In this document: piece by piece, positions 27,876 to 41,405 of the stretch
Numbering within the stretch: position 1 is the first letter of the stretch
How the letters are laid out: every line of letters starts with the position of its first letter
From: Centroberyx gerrardi
Taxonomy: Eukaryota; Chordata; Actinopteri; Beryciformes; Berycidae
DNA length: 64,000 nt
Assembly: GCF_048128805.1 (NCBI RefSeq)
Contig: NC_136010.1
Coordinates: forward strand, 24,134,980-24,198,979
Reading direction: 5' to 3'
Translations under genes and position numbers: made by a program
Notes under the pieces: generated by a model
Seen by the model: only the letters and a program-made list of their open reading frames with translations
What the model was told of the DNA's origin: nothing
The model's database searches: none

Positions 27876-30444
27876 GTCTGTCTATCTGTCTGTCCGTCTG
27901 TCTGTGTCTGTCTGTGTGTCTCCAGGAAGGAGCAGTGGGGTCAGTCGGTGTGTCAGGTCTGGTCTGTTTTGCTGACTCAGACTCGTCTGGAGAGCCGGGA
28001 GCATGCGGCGCTGGGCGACACCTGCTGCAACGCGCTCACACAGCGGCTGGCGCACAGCACCGAGGACACACACCGCCTGCACAAGCGGGTGGGTGAGGGT
28101 TTAGGGACACACACTCGCTCACGCAGACACGGACACGTTGGACACATGAGCAGACTTACACAGATAGAACCTGACAGGTACAGTGGTAGTCATCACAGAA
28201 GACAACCCCCTCCCAAATAAGCTATCTGCACTGCAAAAAAAATCCACCTTGACATTTAGTAGCTTATTCAGTCTTAAAGTGACAATGAGATGAAAAACGA
28301 CTTGTTCACCTTCCTACCTAATTTTCCATGTCATAATATACACCTATATACAATTTTTCTTTTCTTTTGTTTTGATATCAAAAATCCCAATACATTTACT
28401 TCGTTGAAAACACAGTATCTTTAGTGATTACCTCATGGTGTACCAGTAAAAATTCCAGACAATAAAAACTGATATCTCATTGGTTTGAACTTTTGAATGA
28501 TCCCTCCCCGCATTATGTCCCTCCCCAATATCCTGTTTCAACAGGAAATTGTTTCATTGTGACTTTAAAGTCTTAAATCAAGTGGAAAATTCTGACAATG
28601 GGGTGAGATGATTCCACTGAATTCCAGGAATTTTGTGTGTCAATATCTTGGATCAAGGCAGAACAAGGCAGATCATTCTACTTGTATCAGGTTGATTTGC
28701 ATTGGAACCAAGTGAAATCATCATCTTTTTTTATTTGTTTTAAGAAAAATACCATTTTAAGACTAAATACTAGATTATATGATTTTTTAAGATATTTATT
28801 TGCAGTGTTTTCCTGTGTTGACAACAGATTCATTTTATAATGTAGCACAAAACTCAAAAGACCGGTTGCCAGAGTTGAAAAGTGAACAAACCTTCCAAAG
28901 AAACACTATTAGATAAATCACATTCATATATACAGTAGACACATACACAGTGTACTGAATACAATGGTCGTCACCATAGAAATCTCCCATCATGCATTTG
29001 TCCTGCACCTGTCTTGGTACTGCAGCAGACTCTGCAGCCTATTCATTTTATACAACACAAACACATCTTTCTCAAATTACTGCTTGTCAGACGGTTTCTT
29101 GGTTACCTTCTCACAGTTGAAAACAAGTGAGCAGAATTTTAATTAAGCAATAAGCCACTTGACGCAGTGCTTTACAGTGGTTTTACAAGCTAAGAGGTGT
29201 TGTTGGGCGCTACGCCAAGCAGAACCCTTTCAGCTTCTCTAAAATCACTGTAAAGCACTGCGCTGAGTGGATTATTGCCTTCAAAAGACAAGAACGCAAT
29301 GGATAATAATAAAATAATAATAATAATGATGACATATTTTTCCGCCAAGAAATATAGTTCTTGAACAGTAGCTAAAGAACACGGTTGCTAAGCAACACAT
29401 TAGCAGTGTATAGAGCCTATGAAGTACCACAGAAACTGAACAGTTGTAAATTGTGGAACGGTCAGTCAGCAAAGAAGAGTAATCTGGCTTTACTTTGTTT
29501 GTGCACTTTATTTTGTAATTTCCAAATTTTCCAATTAAAAGAATCTAGTTTGAACTCTCATCCTTTTAGAATTGCATGGAAAAGTTCACAGCTAACATGT
29601 TCTCTTTTCTGAAAAGTAGCTCAGTAAATATTACTCTCAGTACATTTTAAATGAGCTACTTTTTACTTAGAGTAGATTTTTACACCACTATTTTTACTTA
29701 CTAGTAAAAAGTAGCAGCATTTCTTCTTGAGTAGGAAATTCTAGTACTCTTTCCACCACCAATGGTGTGCTTCAGCACCCACACACACACACACACACGT
29801 TACACACACGATCACACAGATAGCAGGTACACATATCTGCCTAGACATTATATAATACAACTCTTGACAAAACAGAGATAGACACACTCATTTTAGAAAT
29901 TATAAAGTTTGAAAAATAAAAGTAGAAACAATGACAAAAGGCAAAGGATTTTAATCTCTATTTTATATATTTTATATTTATTTTATTTTTACCTCCACAG
30001 AGCAAGGAGGTTGGAATCCAGATGCAGGATGAGCTGCTGAAGGTCACCACTGAACTGCAAACGGTAAGCGCTCTTTATTGTTGGGCTGTAATTATGATAA
30101 ATAAATGTTGTAAATTAAGATGAGGCACTAAATCAACAAGGACCTAATGAAAATCCTACAGTCTCAGCAACATTAGCACATGTACATTTTGACTGAGGAC
30201 ACTGATGATGATGATGATGATGATGATGACACTGCTGCTGATTGTGATGAAGGCCCTGAAGACGTACAACCAGTACCACACAGACTGTCTAACAGCTGAG
30301 GGGAAGCTGAAGGAAGCCGAACGATTGGAGGAGAGACACACCGGCAAGTCAGCTGACCTTGGTCTCGGCCAATCAGGAGGCCAGAGGCGGAGCTCCGTCA
30401 AGAAGATGGAGAGACTCATGGAGAAGGTATAGGCTGTGTGTGTT

Positions 30445-30480
<36 letters not shown>

Positions 30481-31984
30481 TGTGTGTGTGTGTGAGAATG
30501 GGGCACAGGGTGTCTTAAAGTGGCTTTTTCACAAAGCAAACCATTGTTTCCTGTTCCTGTTGTTGTGTCTGTATTTGTGCATATCTGTCTCCTTTATGCA
30601 TTTATGTATGAGTGTGTTTTCTTTTGCCCGTGTGTGTGTGTGTGTGTGTGTGTCTGTGTGTGTGTGTGTGTGCGTGTCCATGTGTATGCATTTTTATGTT
30701 CATGTGTTTGTGTTCTCTCTGTTATTGCACGCCTGCGTATCATGTTCATGTGTATTTTATCTTCTCTTTCTTGTGTGTATGCATTTCTGTGTGTTCTATC
30801 TATCTCTTTCGTGCGTGTGTGTGTGTGTGTGTGTGTGCGCGCGCAGAGGCACGGCAGAGTGCAGGAGACCCAGCTGAAGTGTACCAAGGCGCGTAACGAC
30901 TACCTACTGAATCTCGCAGCAGCCAACGCAGCCATGAACAAATACTATCTGCAGGACGTCAGCACTCTCATCGACGTAAGAGATACACAATACACACTTT
31001 CCTTTTATGTTCTGAAGATAAGGGACAGATGGGAAGAGGCTGGTGAGAGGCAGGAATCTGAAAAGAGCAACAGAGAGGCTGAATAAAGAGGAGAGGTGTG
31101 ATGTGAGGATTAGAGAGAGGAGAGTGCAGATATTGTTGAATGCTCGTGAAGAAAAGCCTATTCACAAGACTCAAAAGCTGATATCATCCCTCCTTCTTTT
31201 CCCTGACTTACCTTCCAGTTATCCTTCCCCTCCCTCCTTTCTCTCCCCTCCTCCTTCCCTCCCTCTCTCCCATCACCACCTCCATCACCATCCTTTCTCT
31301 TTCTCCCCCTCTCCTCTCGCTTCTCCCCTCTGTCGCCTTCCCGCCTCGTCTTTCTCTCCCACCTTCTCTCCCTCTTTTCCCTTCCCGCTCCCTCCCTCCT
31401 TCCATTTCCTTCCATCCGCCTCTCCCTCTTTTTCTCTCTCTCCCTCCCTCCCCCCCCCTGCAGTGCTGCGACCTGGGTTTCCATCTGTCCATGGACAGGG
31501 TGATGCGGTGCTACGTGGCCAGCAGGTGGCGCATCCAGAAGACGGAGGAGGCGGGGCTTAAGCAGCTGGAGACGGCCGTGACATCACTGGACCAGGGCGG
31601 AGACAGGGACGCGTTGCTACAGCAACACGACACCGCCTTCTGCCTGCCGTTCAGGTTCAACTACCACCCGCATGAGGGAGACCAGGTCAGATTATTTGAC
31701 TTCTGCTAGACCTGCACCCGTAGTATCTGCAGTGCTGGGATCAGTGCCGATCCAGTACTTGCGTATGACTCGTTCGGCCTGCACCAGATCTTATAGTGTG
31801 TATGTTTTCTGTGTTTGTGTATGTGTGTGTGTGTTGCAGGTGTGCGAGGTGAGTGCGGAGAGCCAGGTGAGGTACGAGCTGGAGACCAGGTACCAGCAGC
31901 TTCAGTCTCGACTCGCTGCCGTTACCTTGGAAACAGAAGAGGTCAGCTAATTACTTTCACCGTCTCCTTTCTGTAATGTTCTAT

Positions 31985-32027
<43 letters not shown>

Positions 32028-34593
32028 GCTCGCTAGCTATTCATCCCTGCATTTCTGTCTTCCATTCAGTATCTTGTGGTTCAGTGCCAGATTGTCATTG
32101 CAAATAAGAATTATGGCCTAAAGCGGCATTATGCAAGATGTTTATGCAAAAATACACCTGTCTTATCAGCCTAAATCACAAAGTGGGGCTGCAGCAGAGA
32201 CGAGCGTCTCATCCCCACTAATTGATACACATTAGATTCGCCCAAATGAAAATCTGGTGTCGGGTATGTTCACTTCTCCGCCTCTGAAAAGTGACAAATC
32301 AAAATTTCAGAGGAAGACATTTCCCCTTTTTGTTCAGTCCTTTGGTGTAAAGCATCACAGACTGGCCTGGTTGGTAAATATGAGCGTACTGTGCACAGTT
32401 TACTGCACTTGCACTGTGGGACATTATGCACCTGGTTACATTTAAATAAAAAAACAAAAACAAATAATTGACAAAAATATATATATTTTTTTTCATTTTC
32501 CAGGTCAGTAAAACACTCAAAGCCACGCTCACAGCCCTGCTGGAAAATATGTGCGACAGCGACTGTAACCCCGCCCCTGACCTGCCCAGCAGCCAATCAC
32601 ATGAGCCCCCAGGAGGAGGCACCGCCCCCAAACTCACCCTCGCCAAGCGCCGAGCCAATCAGCAGGAGACAGAGACCTTCTATTTTACAGTGAGTTACTG
32701 CAGTGGGTTAGTGGTGGAGCGATCTTATCCTCATGCAAGATTAGAGTTTTACTATGTCTATCTGATACTAAATAAAAAAAACAGTCAACCACCAGTTTGT
32801 TTATTGTATAAATGATCAGTACTATAGGAATGGATTCTAATTTGATTGGCTTCCACATAAGTATGCATAAATATGTATTATCATTATTATTATTTATGTT
32901 TTTTTATTTATGAGTCCCAGTGTCACATGATGGTCTAAATTCTGTTTCAGAGGCTTTTTCATACTGACAAGAATAGAATTCTTGTGAAATCACTGAATAC
33001 TTAAATAATTTGGGGATTTTAATACTTACAGATATTGAACGTCAGAACAAAATATTTGCTACCAGCAGTTTAGTCCAAAAATATTGGTACTGGCCTTCAA
33101 ACATGAGGGATTTGATTTAGTTCTGGGACTGGGACTGGTTCATTGTGATTCTATTATACTGGTGAACCCTTGGTGGCTCATAGGGGATTTGGACTGGTCT
33201 TCAGACTTCATTGTTAGGCTCATTGAGTTCTCAGCTGATTGATCAAAACTTGTTTGTGTCTCTTCAGAAAGTGAAGGAGTTCCTCACCAGCAGTTCCCTG
33301 ACCTCCAAACTTCAAGCCAAACATGACCTTCTACATGATGCCATACAGAAAGGTACCAGCTCTCTAACTACTACTGTATGAATCTACTGTATGAATCTGT
33401 GAATGATCATTACCACTTTATAAATGATGCTGGTAACTTTGGCTCTTAAACACTGTACATACTTTAAGCCAAGTTCTTATTAACCAAACCTTACTGTTTC
33501 ACTTGTGTTCTGACTTGTGTTCTGTCTTTTCCCAGCCGAGGCGGTCGACAGCGACCCTTCCAGGTAAACAGAGCTGATTTCGATGACTGAGAATAAAGGA
33601 AGGAAGCCTGGGAGAGGAATAGAGAAATGGAGAGAGGAGAGCAGAAGAGAGGATAAGGGGGGGGGGGGGGGGGGGGGGGGGGAATCCGGGGCCTCACTTA
33701 TAAAAAGATTCTCACACACAATCTGTGGTGGTGAACAAATCCAAACCAAAATAGTGATTTGGGCAATTTTCTATGTATACTGTATATCCAAAGCTAAAAT
33801 CAATGTTGTAAACAATGATAGAAAATATAGTTTTGATTTTTACAGTTTCTTATCATTTTATAGAAAATTATAGTACAGTGGAATCTAGAGGTTTATAAAA
33901 GAGGCCCCAGGAAAGAGACGCTTGAGCATCATATGATCCCAAACATCTTTCATATCTTTCATAAGCACAGAACTGCAGCGGTTGATCCCCGCGTGTACAA
34001 TGGCGTCATGCATGTTATTTATTATATTTCCCAGAATGCAATGCGCTCGGTCACTGCGTTCTCGGAAGTCCAGACCTGTTTCCCAATACTGCCACACACT
34101 CTTCACCACAGACATGCTCTCCTACATACAGGTAACGCTCACGCACACACACACAGGCATTTGAAATACACACACACACACACACACACTGACAGTCCAG
34201 TCCCCACTGTCCTCACTGCTGCCTTCATGTGTATCGTCATGCTCATGGCTTACTGCTGGCTCTCTCTCGCCTCATCCATTTTCCCCCCTTTTATCTCTTC
34301 CTCTCTTGTGAAAGGGATTAAAATGCAGTGGCCTCTCTGCCGCCTCCTCTCTCCACTCCTCTACTGAGTGTGTGTGCGTGTGTGTGTGTGTGTGTGTGTG
34401 CGCCTGTTCCCACTGCTGCTAAATCTTTATTCCCCTTATTTCTCCCTCTGCCTTTTCTAATCTCTCCCTTTCTCCGTCTCTCCACTCTGCTGTGCTTGGC
34501 TTGGCGCAGGAGGAGGAGGAGAATGTCTCGGACGCAGGTAGCGAACCCCATCACCGACACTGCTGATTTACATGCAGGCCAACATGCTGTTTG

Positions 34594-34628
<35 letters not shown>

Positions 34629-37600
34629 GACATTAGACTTAAGCCTCCCTCTGACTCCTAAGTTGACCTTTTACCTGCACCTTGCTTCAGCCCAAACACA
34701 TAAAAAGCTGTTGTTCTTTATTACTCATTCGCTACTATTCCTTCTTCTCTATTATTTCTTCTCTCTTTGTATTACTGACTGTCATTTTCTACGTTTCTCT
34801 CTCTCTCCGTCCCTATCTCCCTCTCCCTCTCCCCTCCAGAGCTCTGGGCAGCAGATTCCTGTGGTGGTTGAAAGCTGCATCCGTTTCATAAACCTCCACG
34901 GTGAGTCAGACTTTTCCAATATCGCACCGAGCCACGCTGAGAGAGCTTTGAGCGCTCTGAATGGGTAGGTGGTGGTGCTTGTACGTGTGTGTGTGTGTAT
35001 GTGCCCCTATAATATCATGTATGTATGTGTGTGTCTTGGTCACTCAGGCCTCCACCATGAAGGGATATTCAGAGTTCCCGGGTCACAGAGAGAGGTGAAC
35101 CACATCAGAGATGCGTTCGAGAGAGGTACAGTAAGACTCCAAAATACCAGTTACTGTTTTGTTAGTTGACAAAATAGTTTCCACCTTTCTTGTCACTGTT
35201 CTGTTGTTTCTACCACATGGTTATGGCTAAAATGATAATCCAAATCATCTCTCAAATTTTTGGCATCACATAATTATCACGCACAATAATCAGTCTTGAG
35301 CATTTGGGGAACAAAATTGTTTTATTGTACTTTATATCAACATCTTGGCCTTTTTTCATGCTCTTTAATAAATCATAATGCCTTGAACTTAAGCTTTAAA
35401 AGCAAATAAGTGGGTTGGTGGGCGTCCAAACATTCATTTCAAGCATTTAAGCTCAGTTATCTGTGTGTTCTGTGTCCATGTGTATGTCTGATTTCTGTGT
35501 GTGCGAGTATGTGTGGGAGTATTTGAATGCCTGTCTGTGTGTGTGTCAGTGTTCATTCATCCATGTATGTAACTATATATGGATATGTGTTTGCATGCAT
35601 GAAAGAGTACATATGCGTGTGAATACATTCCTACATGCCTGTGTTAATTCCCTGTAGGAGAGGATCCTCTGTCAGACAGTGAGTGTGACCTGGACTCGGT
35701 GGCCGGCGTGCTGAAGCTCTACTTCAGGGGCCTTGAGCCTCCTCTCTTCCCTTACGACAGCTACTCCCAGCTGCTGGAGTGTGTCCGTAAGACCCCCTAA
35801 TATACCCTCTTGTGTGTGTTTGTGTGTGTGTGTGTGTTGTCTGTTTTCAGGTGTTACTCAGACATGTTTCACTTTTGGTTTTCAATTCTGCTTTCAGTTA
35901 ATGATTTATTTATATATTATTTAGTTTCAAGTGGGGCGTGATCTGAAAGGAAAAGGGGTGAGGGGGGTCTTACTAACATATTTAACATTTACCACAGGAT
36001 TTGATGTTGCAGTCCTTAATGCCATCATCCAAGGCGCATGAGCATTCATACAGAAGCCCAATTCAGATGTCAAAAGAATGATGTACTAACCCACAAATGG
36101 TGACTACAGAGGAATTCAGGCTATGTTGTCATAAATCCACAGGACGATCAGACAGGCAGCCCCATTCACTAACCAACTAATCTAAATGTTACAGGATTAA
36201 GTGTGTGAGTGCAGGTATGTCACTGGGGTTATCAAGTGGGCTCCTCTCATCACAGATGTTTCATTGAATTGGGCCCATAACACCTCCACAAGGCTCCACA
36301 GTGATTCCTGGCGTCCCAGAATAGAATGCTGCCAGCGCAAGCTGACAAGCCGACGTCACAATCAATATCCCAGCAAACATGCTACTAATGAGCAGCCACA
36401 GCAGCCATGTTATTAGCACACAATGTCAGCTAGTATGCTACAAACAAAGAAGAGCTGACAAGCGAACATATCAACCTGTAAAGAAATCAATATGCCAGCA
36501 AACGTACCACTAACAAATGGTACCACAAATGCCTAATTCACCAAGTAGTCTTAAAGCAACAAACCAACTTCCAAGGAGCGTAGTCTAAGCTTCCAACTCT
36601 GCTGCTCCACCTCCGCTACCAACTCAGTAAACCTGAATATTTTCCTTTCATATACTGCATCCCCCCATAGCACTGTAAACTCAATGAAATACACTATCTG
36701 CTGTGTCTCTGACCACAACACCAAGTCTGGCCTTAAGATAGTGCTTACCATATGTTGTGGGATTATCAACATTTTCCCCAAAACTAGCCTACTACCATTT
36801 GCCATCTCTGCCCACCCTTAGCTGGCCTACAATATGCCTGTCCAGAAAATCTTTACTCCTAGTCTTTTCTACCTCACAAAAAAAACAACTGTATTATCTT
36901 CCTTCCTGTCAGATGATGAATCAGTTTCTATTTGTTTGCTCTCAATTGTTGCTGCAAAACACATAACAGGATGATGCACCTGGTTATGTTGCCAGGTGCA
37001 TCATCCTTGGGATAGACTAACTTTGCATCCAAAATATTTCTAAGCATAAGGGACAGGAAGAGTCCTCATTTAACCCATTGATTAAGATTTGGGGCCCTCT
37101 AGCCATGTTTCTTCCTCTCTACATTTTCCCATTTTACCCACTGGCCCTGTTTTGCCTGGCAGACAGCCTTAGCACACCTGGCTGCTTCCTCTTGCTGATG
37201 TATTTGCTGCACAACCATCTTTCTTTTCCCTGGCGGAGTTGCCTTATACTCCTAACTTCTGTGACAGTGTAGGCTGTCTTGCTACTCTCTGTCTTTCTTT
37301 CTCTCACTGTCTTCTAGTCATTCCAAAAGTAGAATTCCCAATTCTTTCTGCTTTCTGATGCAGAAGTTCTGTGTCACGATTTTCACAACCAACTGAGTTT
37401 GCAAACCTACCTGCAGGTTGTTTCCTATCCAGAAATATATTTCCTGTGAGAGGCCATATAAACCAGCCCAGTCACCTCAGCGAGGGGTTATCAGCGTAGC
37501 TTCATAGTACCTGGCGCTACAATTCCTTGTGGGTGTGAGATCGATGTTGGCAGAATGGAGGTTGAGTTGTGTATCTGGCATGGTTTCTCTATGCCACAGG

Positions 37601-37959
37601 CTCATACCTTGGAATGAAATCACATTTATTGCGCTCTTGGGCGGTGTTCTGCAATAACTAAATCTTGCAACATTTGTTTTATATTGTCTTTTTGATATTG
37701 TCCTCCTTTAAGGTTTCATCTTGCTCCCTCTCTCCCTCCCTGTCTCTCTCCCTTCTCTCTCTATTAGAAATTGATGGGTTGACAGAGAAAGCTTCCCAGA
37801 TTAAGGCGATTATCTCCTCCTTCCCACGGCCTCTCCTCATTGTGATGCGTTACCTTTTTGCTTTCCTCAATCAGTAAGCTACAACATAACCCAGTGTGTG
37901 ATATCTAATATCTGCTATGGCCATAAAGTTTTATCATGCATGTCAATAATAACAAGAAA

Positions 37960-38002
<43 letters not shown>

Positions 38003-39398
38003 TGTGTCCCAGTACAGTGATGAGAACATGATGCAGCCCTACAACCTGGCCGTGTGCTTCGGTCCGAGCCTGCTGAGAGGGATCGAGTCCGGTGACGCTG
38101 TTGCTAGGCAGCCGCAGGTCAACGACCTGGTCAAGACCATGATCGTCCAGCATGACGTCATCTTCCCCAGCCAATCAGAACTGCCGGGGCCCGTCTACGA
38201 GAAGCACATGACCCTGGAGCAGGAGTACTGGTGAGAGATGATTAGGCATTGATATAACTGTGCAGTTAGTAGTGATGACATGCTTTAATGCTGTTAACAA
38301 AAATATGGGATTGTTGCCTTTGCAAACAGCAGCCGCAAAAATTGGCTTTGTGCATTTGGTTAAATTTGGTATTTTGTTATACAGGCTTCATATTGGTCAT
38401 TTCAAATTGCATAAGCAAACAGAAACATCATGTGCAGTAAAACTGTGGTCTGGTGGTCAAACTGTGAAACAGAAGAGGAACTCTGTCTGGCCATAACTTT
38501 CTCTGTTCTGCTTGTCTGCAGTGAACCAATCACAGAGGAGGGAGATGGAGAGGCTGAGCCTCTGCACAGTGAGGATGGTGAGTACACACACACATACACA
38601 CACACACACACACATACACCACATGCAGTACACACGTATCTCCCATTCACATGCTGCTACACACACCGCAAAGCGCGTAAACCACATTCACATTTACAGA
38701 TGTGAAAACCAGATGAACATTGCATTTCACTGTAACATTGCTGTGTGTGTGTGTGTGTGTGTGTGTGTACAGAGTGGGAGGCAGTGGCCATGTTCGACTA
38801 TGTGGCAAGATCTCCAGCGGAGCTGTCATTCAAGCAGGGAGAGCTCCTCATCCTTCACAGCAAGGCCTCCTGTGATTGGTGGAGAGGGGAAGTGGGCGGG
38901 GTTAAGGGTCTAATCCCTCACAAGTACATCAGTGTGCTGGATGGGTGAGTGATGTTTCTGCGTATAACAGCTATACCACGGCCAAGATGATTTTTCCTTA
39001 TTACTTTGTTTCTTAAATGGGTCTTAGATGAGTCACAAGAAAATATTTTAATGTCAATTAATATTCTTTTCATTCATATTTTTCTATGATTGACACCTGA
39101 CACTATCTGATTTGTCATGATATGGTTAGCCCCAACTGTCTGGTACTCAGAGCAGGTTAAAAGATATTTACACCTACAGTTTGACCCTGGTCTGCTAAGC
39201 ACTAAACTCAATTTTACTCCAAATGTCTGCGTCTTGCTATAACGACTGAACATTTATCCCATATGTAAACTTCATAGAGAGAGTTAATGTGCTGGGATGT
39301 TGTGCTGGCTGTGGTGAAATATATGTAAAATATATTCTCTCTTCCTCTCCGCCCTCAGGTCAGAGCGAGGGAAAAAGGAAGAGGGAGGAGGAGGAGGA

Positions 39399-39430
<32 letters not shown>

Positions 39431-41328
39431 GAGGAGGCAGCACTGGAAACCTGACAGTAGAGGATCCACAGACGGAGAATACGACTCGGTATGCACACAC
39501 ACACACACACACACAAATGCACGCTGCAAAATATGCATGCATTCACCCACAAATGGACACACACACACGTACACACTCCCACGCATGAATGCAGACAGCA
39601 AAATATACACACACACACATACACACAAATATATGTATATGAATGCTCACTTCCACATGAATGCACACAGCAAAATACACCCCAACCACACACGAGCATG
39701 CGCACACACACCCACACACAGACACAGACACACACACACACACACACACACGCACAAGCTCTTGCACATACGTGTACACAGCACGAGGAAACAAAGTTTA
39801 TGTGTGTATTTTAACAGGATGCGGGTGAACAGCGACAGTGCTTCGTTGCCAGGGAGACAGAGAGGAAGCGAGGGGAGCCCCATCCGAAAGCCCCCAACCT
39901 CCCCCGCCGCACGTCACCTGCCAGGGTAAGACTGACACACACACACACAATCACAGTCACATAGATATATATACAGTATGCAGTATATATATATATATAT
40001 ATTGTGTGTCTGTGACTATGTGACTGTGACTGTGTGTGTGTCTGTCAGTCTTATATATATAGTATATATATATATAAGTCACAGGGAACACTGAATTGCA
40101 TCTCTTACCTTAAAAAAATCGGGAAATCTCCATGACCTTCCATCCAGAGAAATTAAACTTTTTGGCTATCTTCTCATCTAAGCTAGTTTAGCGTGAAGAG
40201 GACGATGACTAATTATGAGGAAAACAAATTAGATTTGAGGGTGGGATATACAACAGTGTTTGGATAATTCAACTTCAGTCGGATATTTAGGGCTGAAAAC
40301 CAAAGTAAAATTTTCACTGTTTATTATTACTGAAACTGAAGCAGTAATTCGTTACATTTCACGTTACTGGGAACAAGTCTTCGCTGAGACACACACTACC
40401 ACCCAGCATTGTACTGCACATATAGCCTATATAACACAACATAAAGGAATATGCATGCTCTATCAATCAATCGATATCTATCTATATCCACTTACCTCTT
40501 TTACCTCTTAACTCTGTCTCTCCCTCAGGACTCAGGAGCGAAGACACACTCTGGACAGTGTAAGACAGGGCGGCTTCAGAGCCACAGACAGGCCTCCACT
40601 CGCTCAGACAGACAAGCCACCAATGGACAAGGTCTGTAGTTCATCCTGTCTGACCTCGCCGACGCCAAGCTATGATATTCATTTGATGAGATTTTGGCGT
40701 AAAACAATTATAACTCAATTCAATTTTGTGTTTAGATAATGTCAGCTCGGTAGTTAGCTAGCAAACCATGCTGTCTGGTTAGCTAGCGTTAACTATCACT
40801 GTCCAGTTGTAAACACTGATTTGCACACAACATATCCAGTAGAAGCTAGCATTAGCACTGGCTAGTTGTCACATGTTAAAATCACCTGCTTTGCTAAATT
40901 AGCCTGCTGGCTCATTAGCTAGCCAACAGTGCTAGAAATCAACTGTTTGCTCAGGTTAACAGTCACTTTTCAAGCTACAACTTGTAGTGTTTTGGAGTAA
41001 AGATAAGATGGTTTCCTGGGTCACAGTTATCTAAAGTTGGAAACAACCTATTCAGACTCACTTTTACTTATTACATTACTGAATTGACCTACTCCCACAA
41101 CACAACAATCCTTTTCCAGTATCTCTCTTTTTCTTGCCTGGTTGCTGTATATTTAGGTATTATTTGTGTACAGCCAGTTCTCCTGTGGACCTCCATGATG
41201 GAGCCAGCCGTACTTGCTAGATTTGCAACGCTATATTTGTAATAAGATACGATTACATTAACTTAATACATACATACATACAGAAATTTAATTTCTCATC
41301 TTTCCCTCTCTGTTTCTGTCTCTCTGCC

Positions 41329-41368
<40 letters not shown>

Positions 41369-41373
41369 GTGTA

Positions 41374-41405
<32 letters not shown>

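Noticed and set aside
34509-34536. Possible extra arhgap4 mini-exon (GCGCAG / GAGGAGGAGGAGAATGTC... / GTAGCG).
   Set aside because: It has acceptor- and donor-like ends but is 28 nt. Inserting it between exons ending 34131 and starting 34840 would shift the frame and destroy the RhoGAP domain.
39818-40631. An alternative open frame through the arhgap4 tail exons (D-A-G-E-Q-R...), which follows without a frameshift from the SH3 exon.
   Set aside because: It is open, but it does not lead into the conserved MNSVFKELL tail in the last exon. The other frame does, and its codons look more protein-like.
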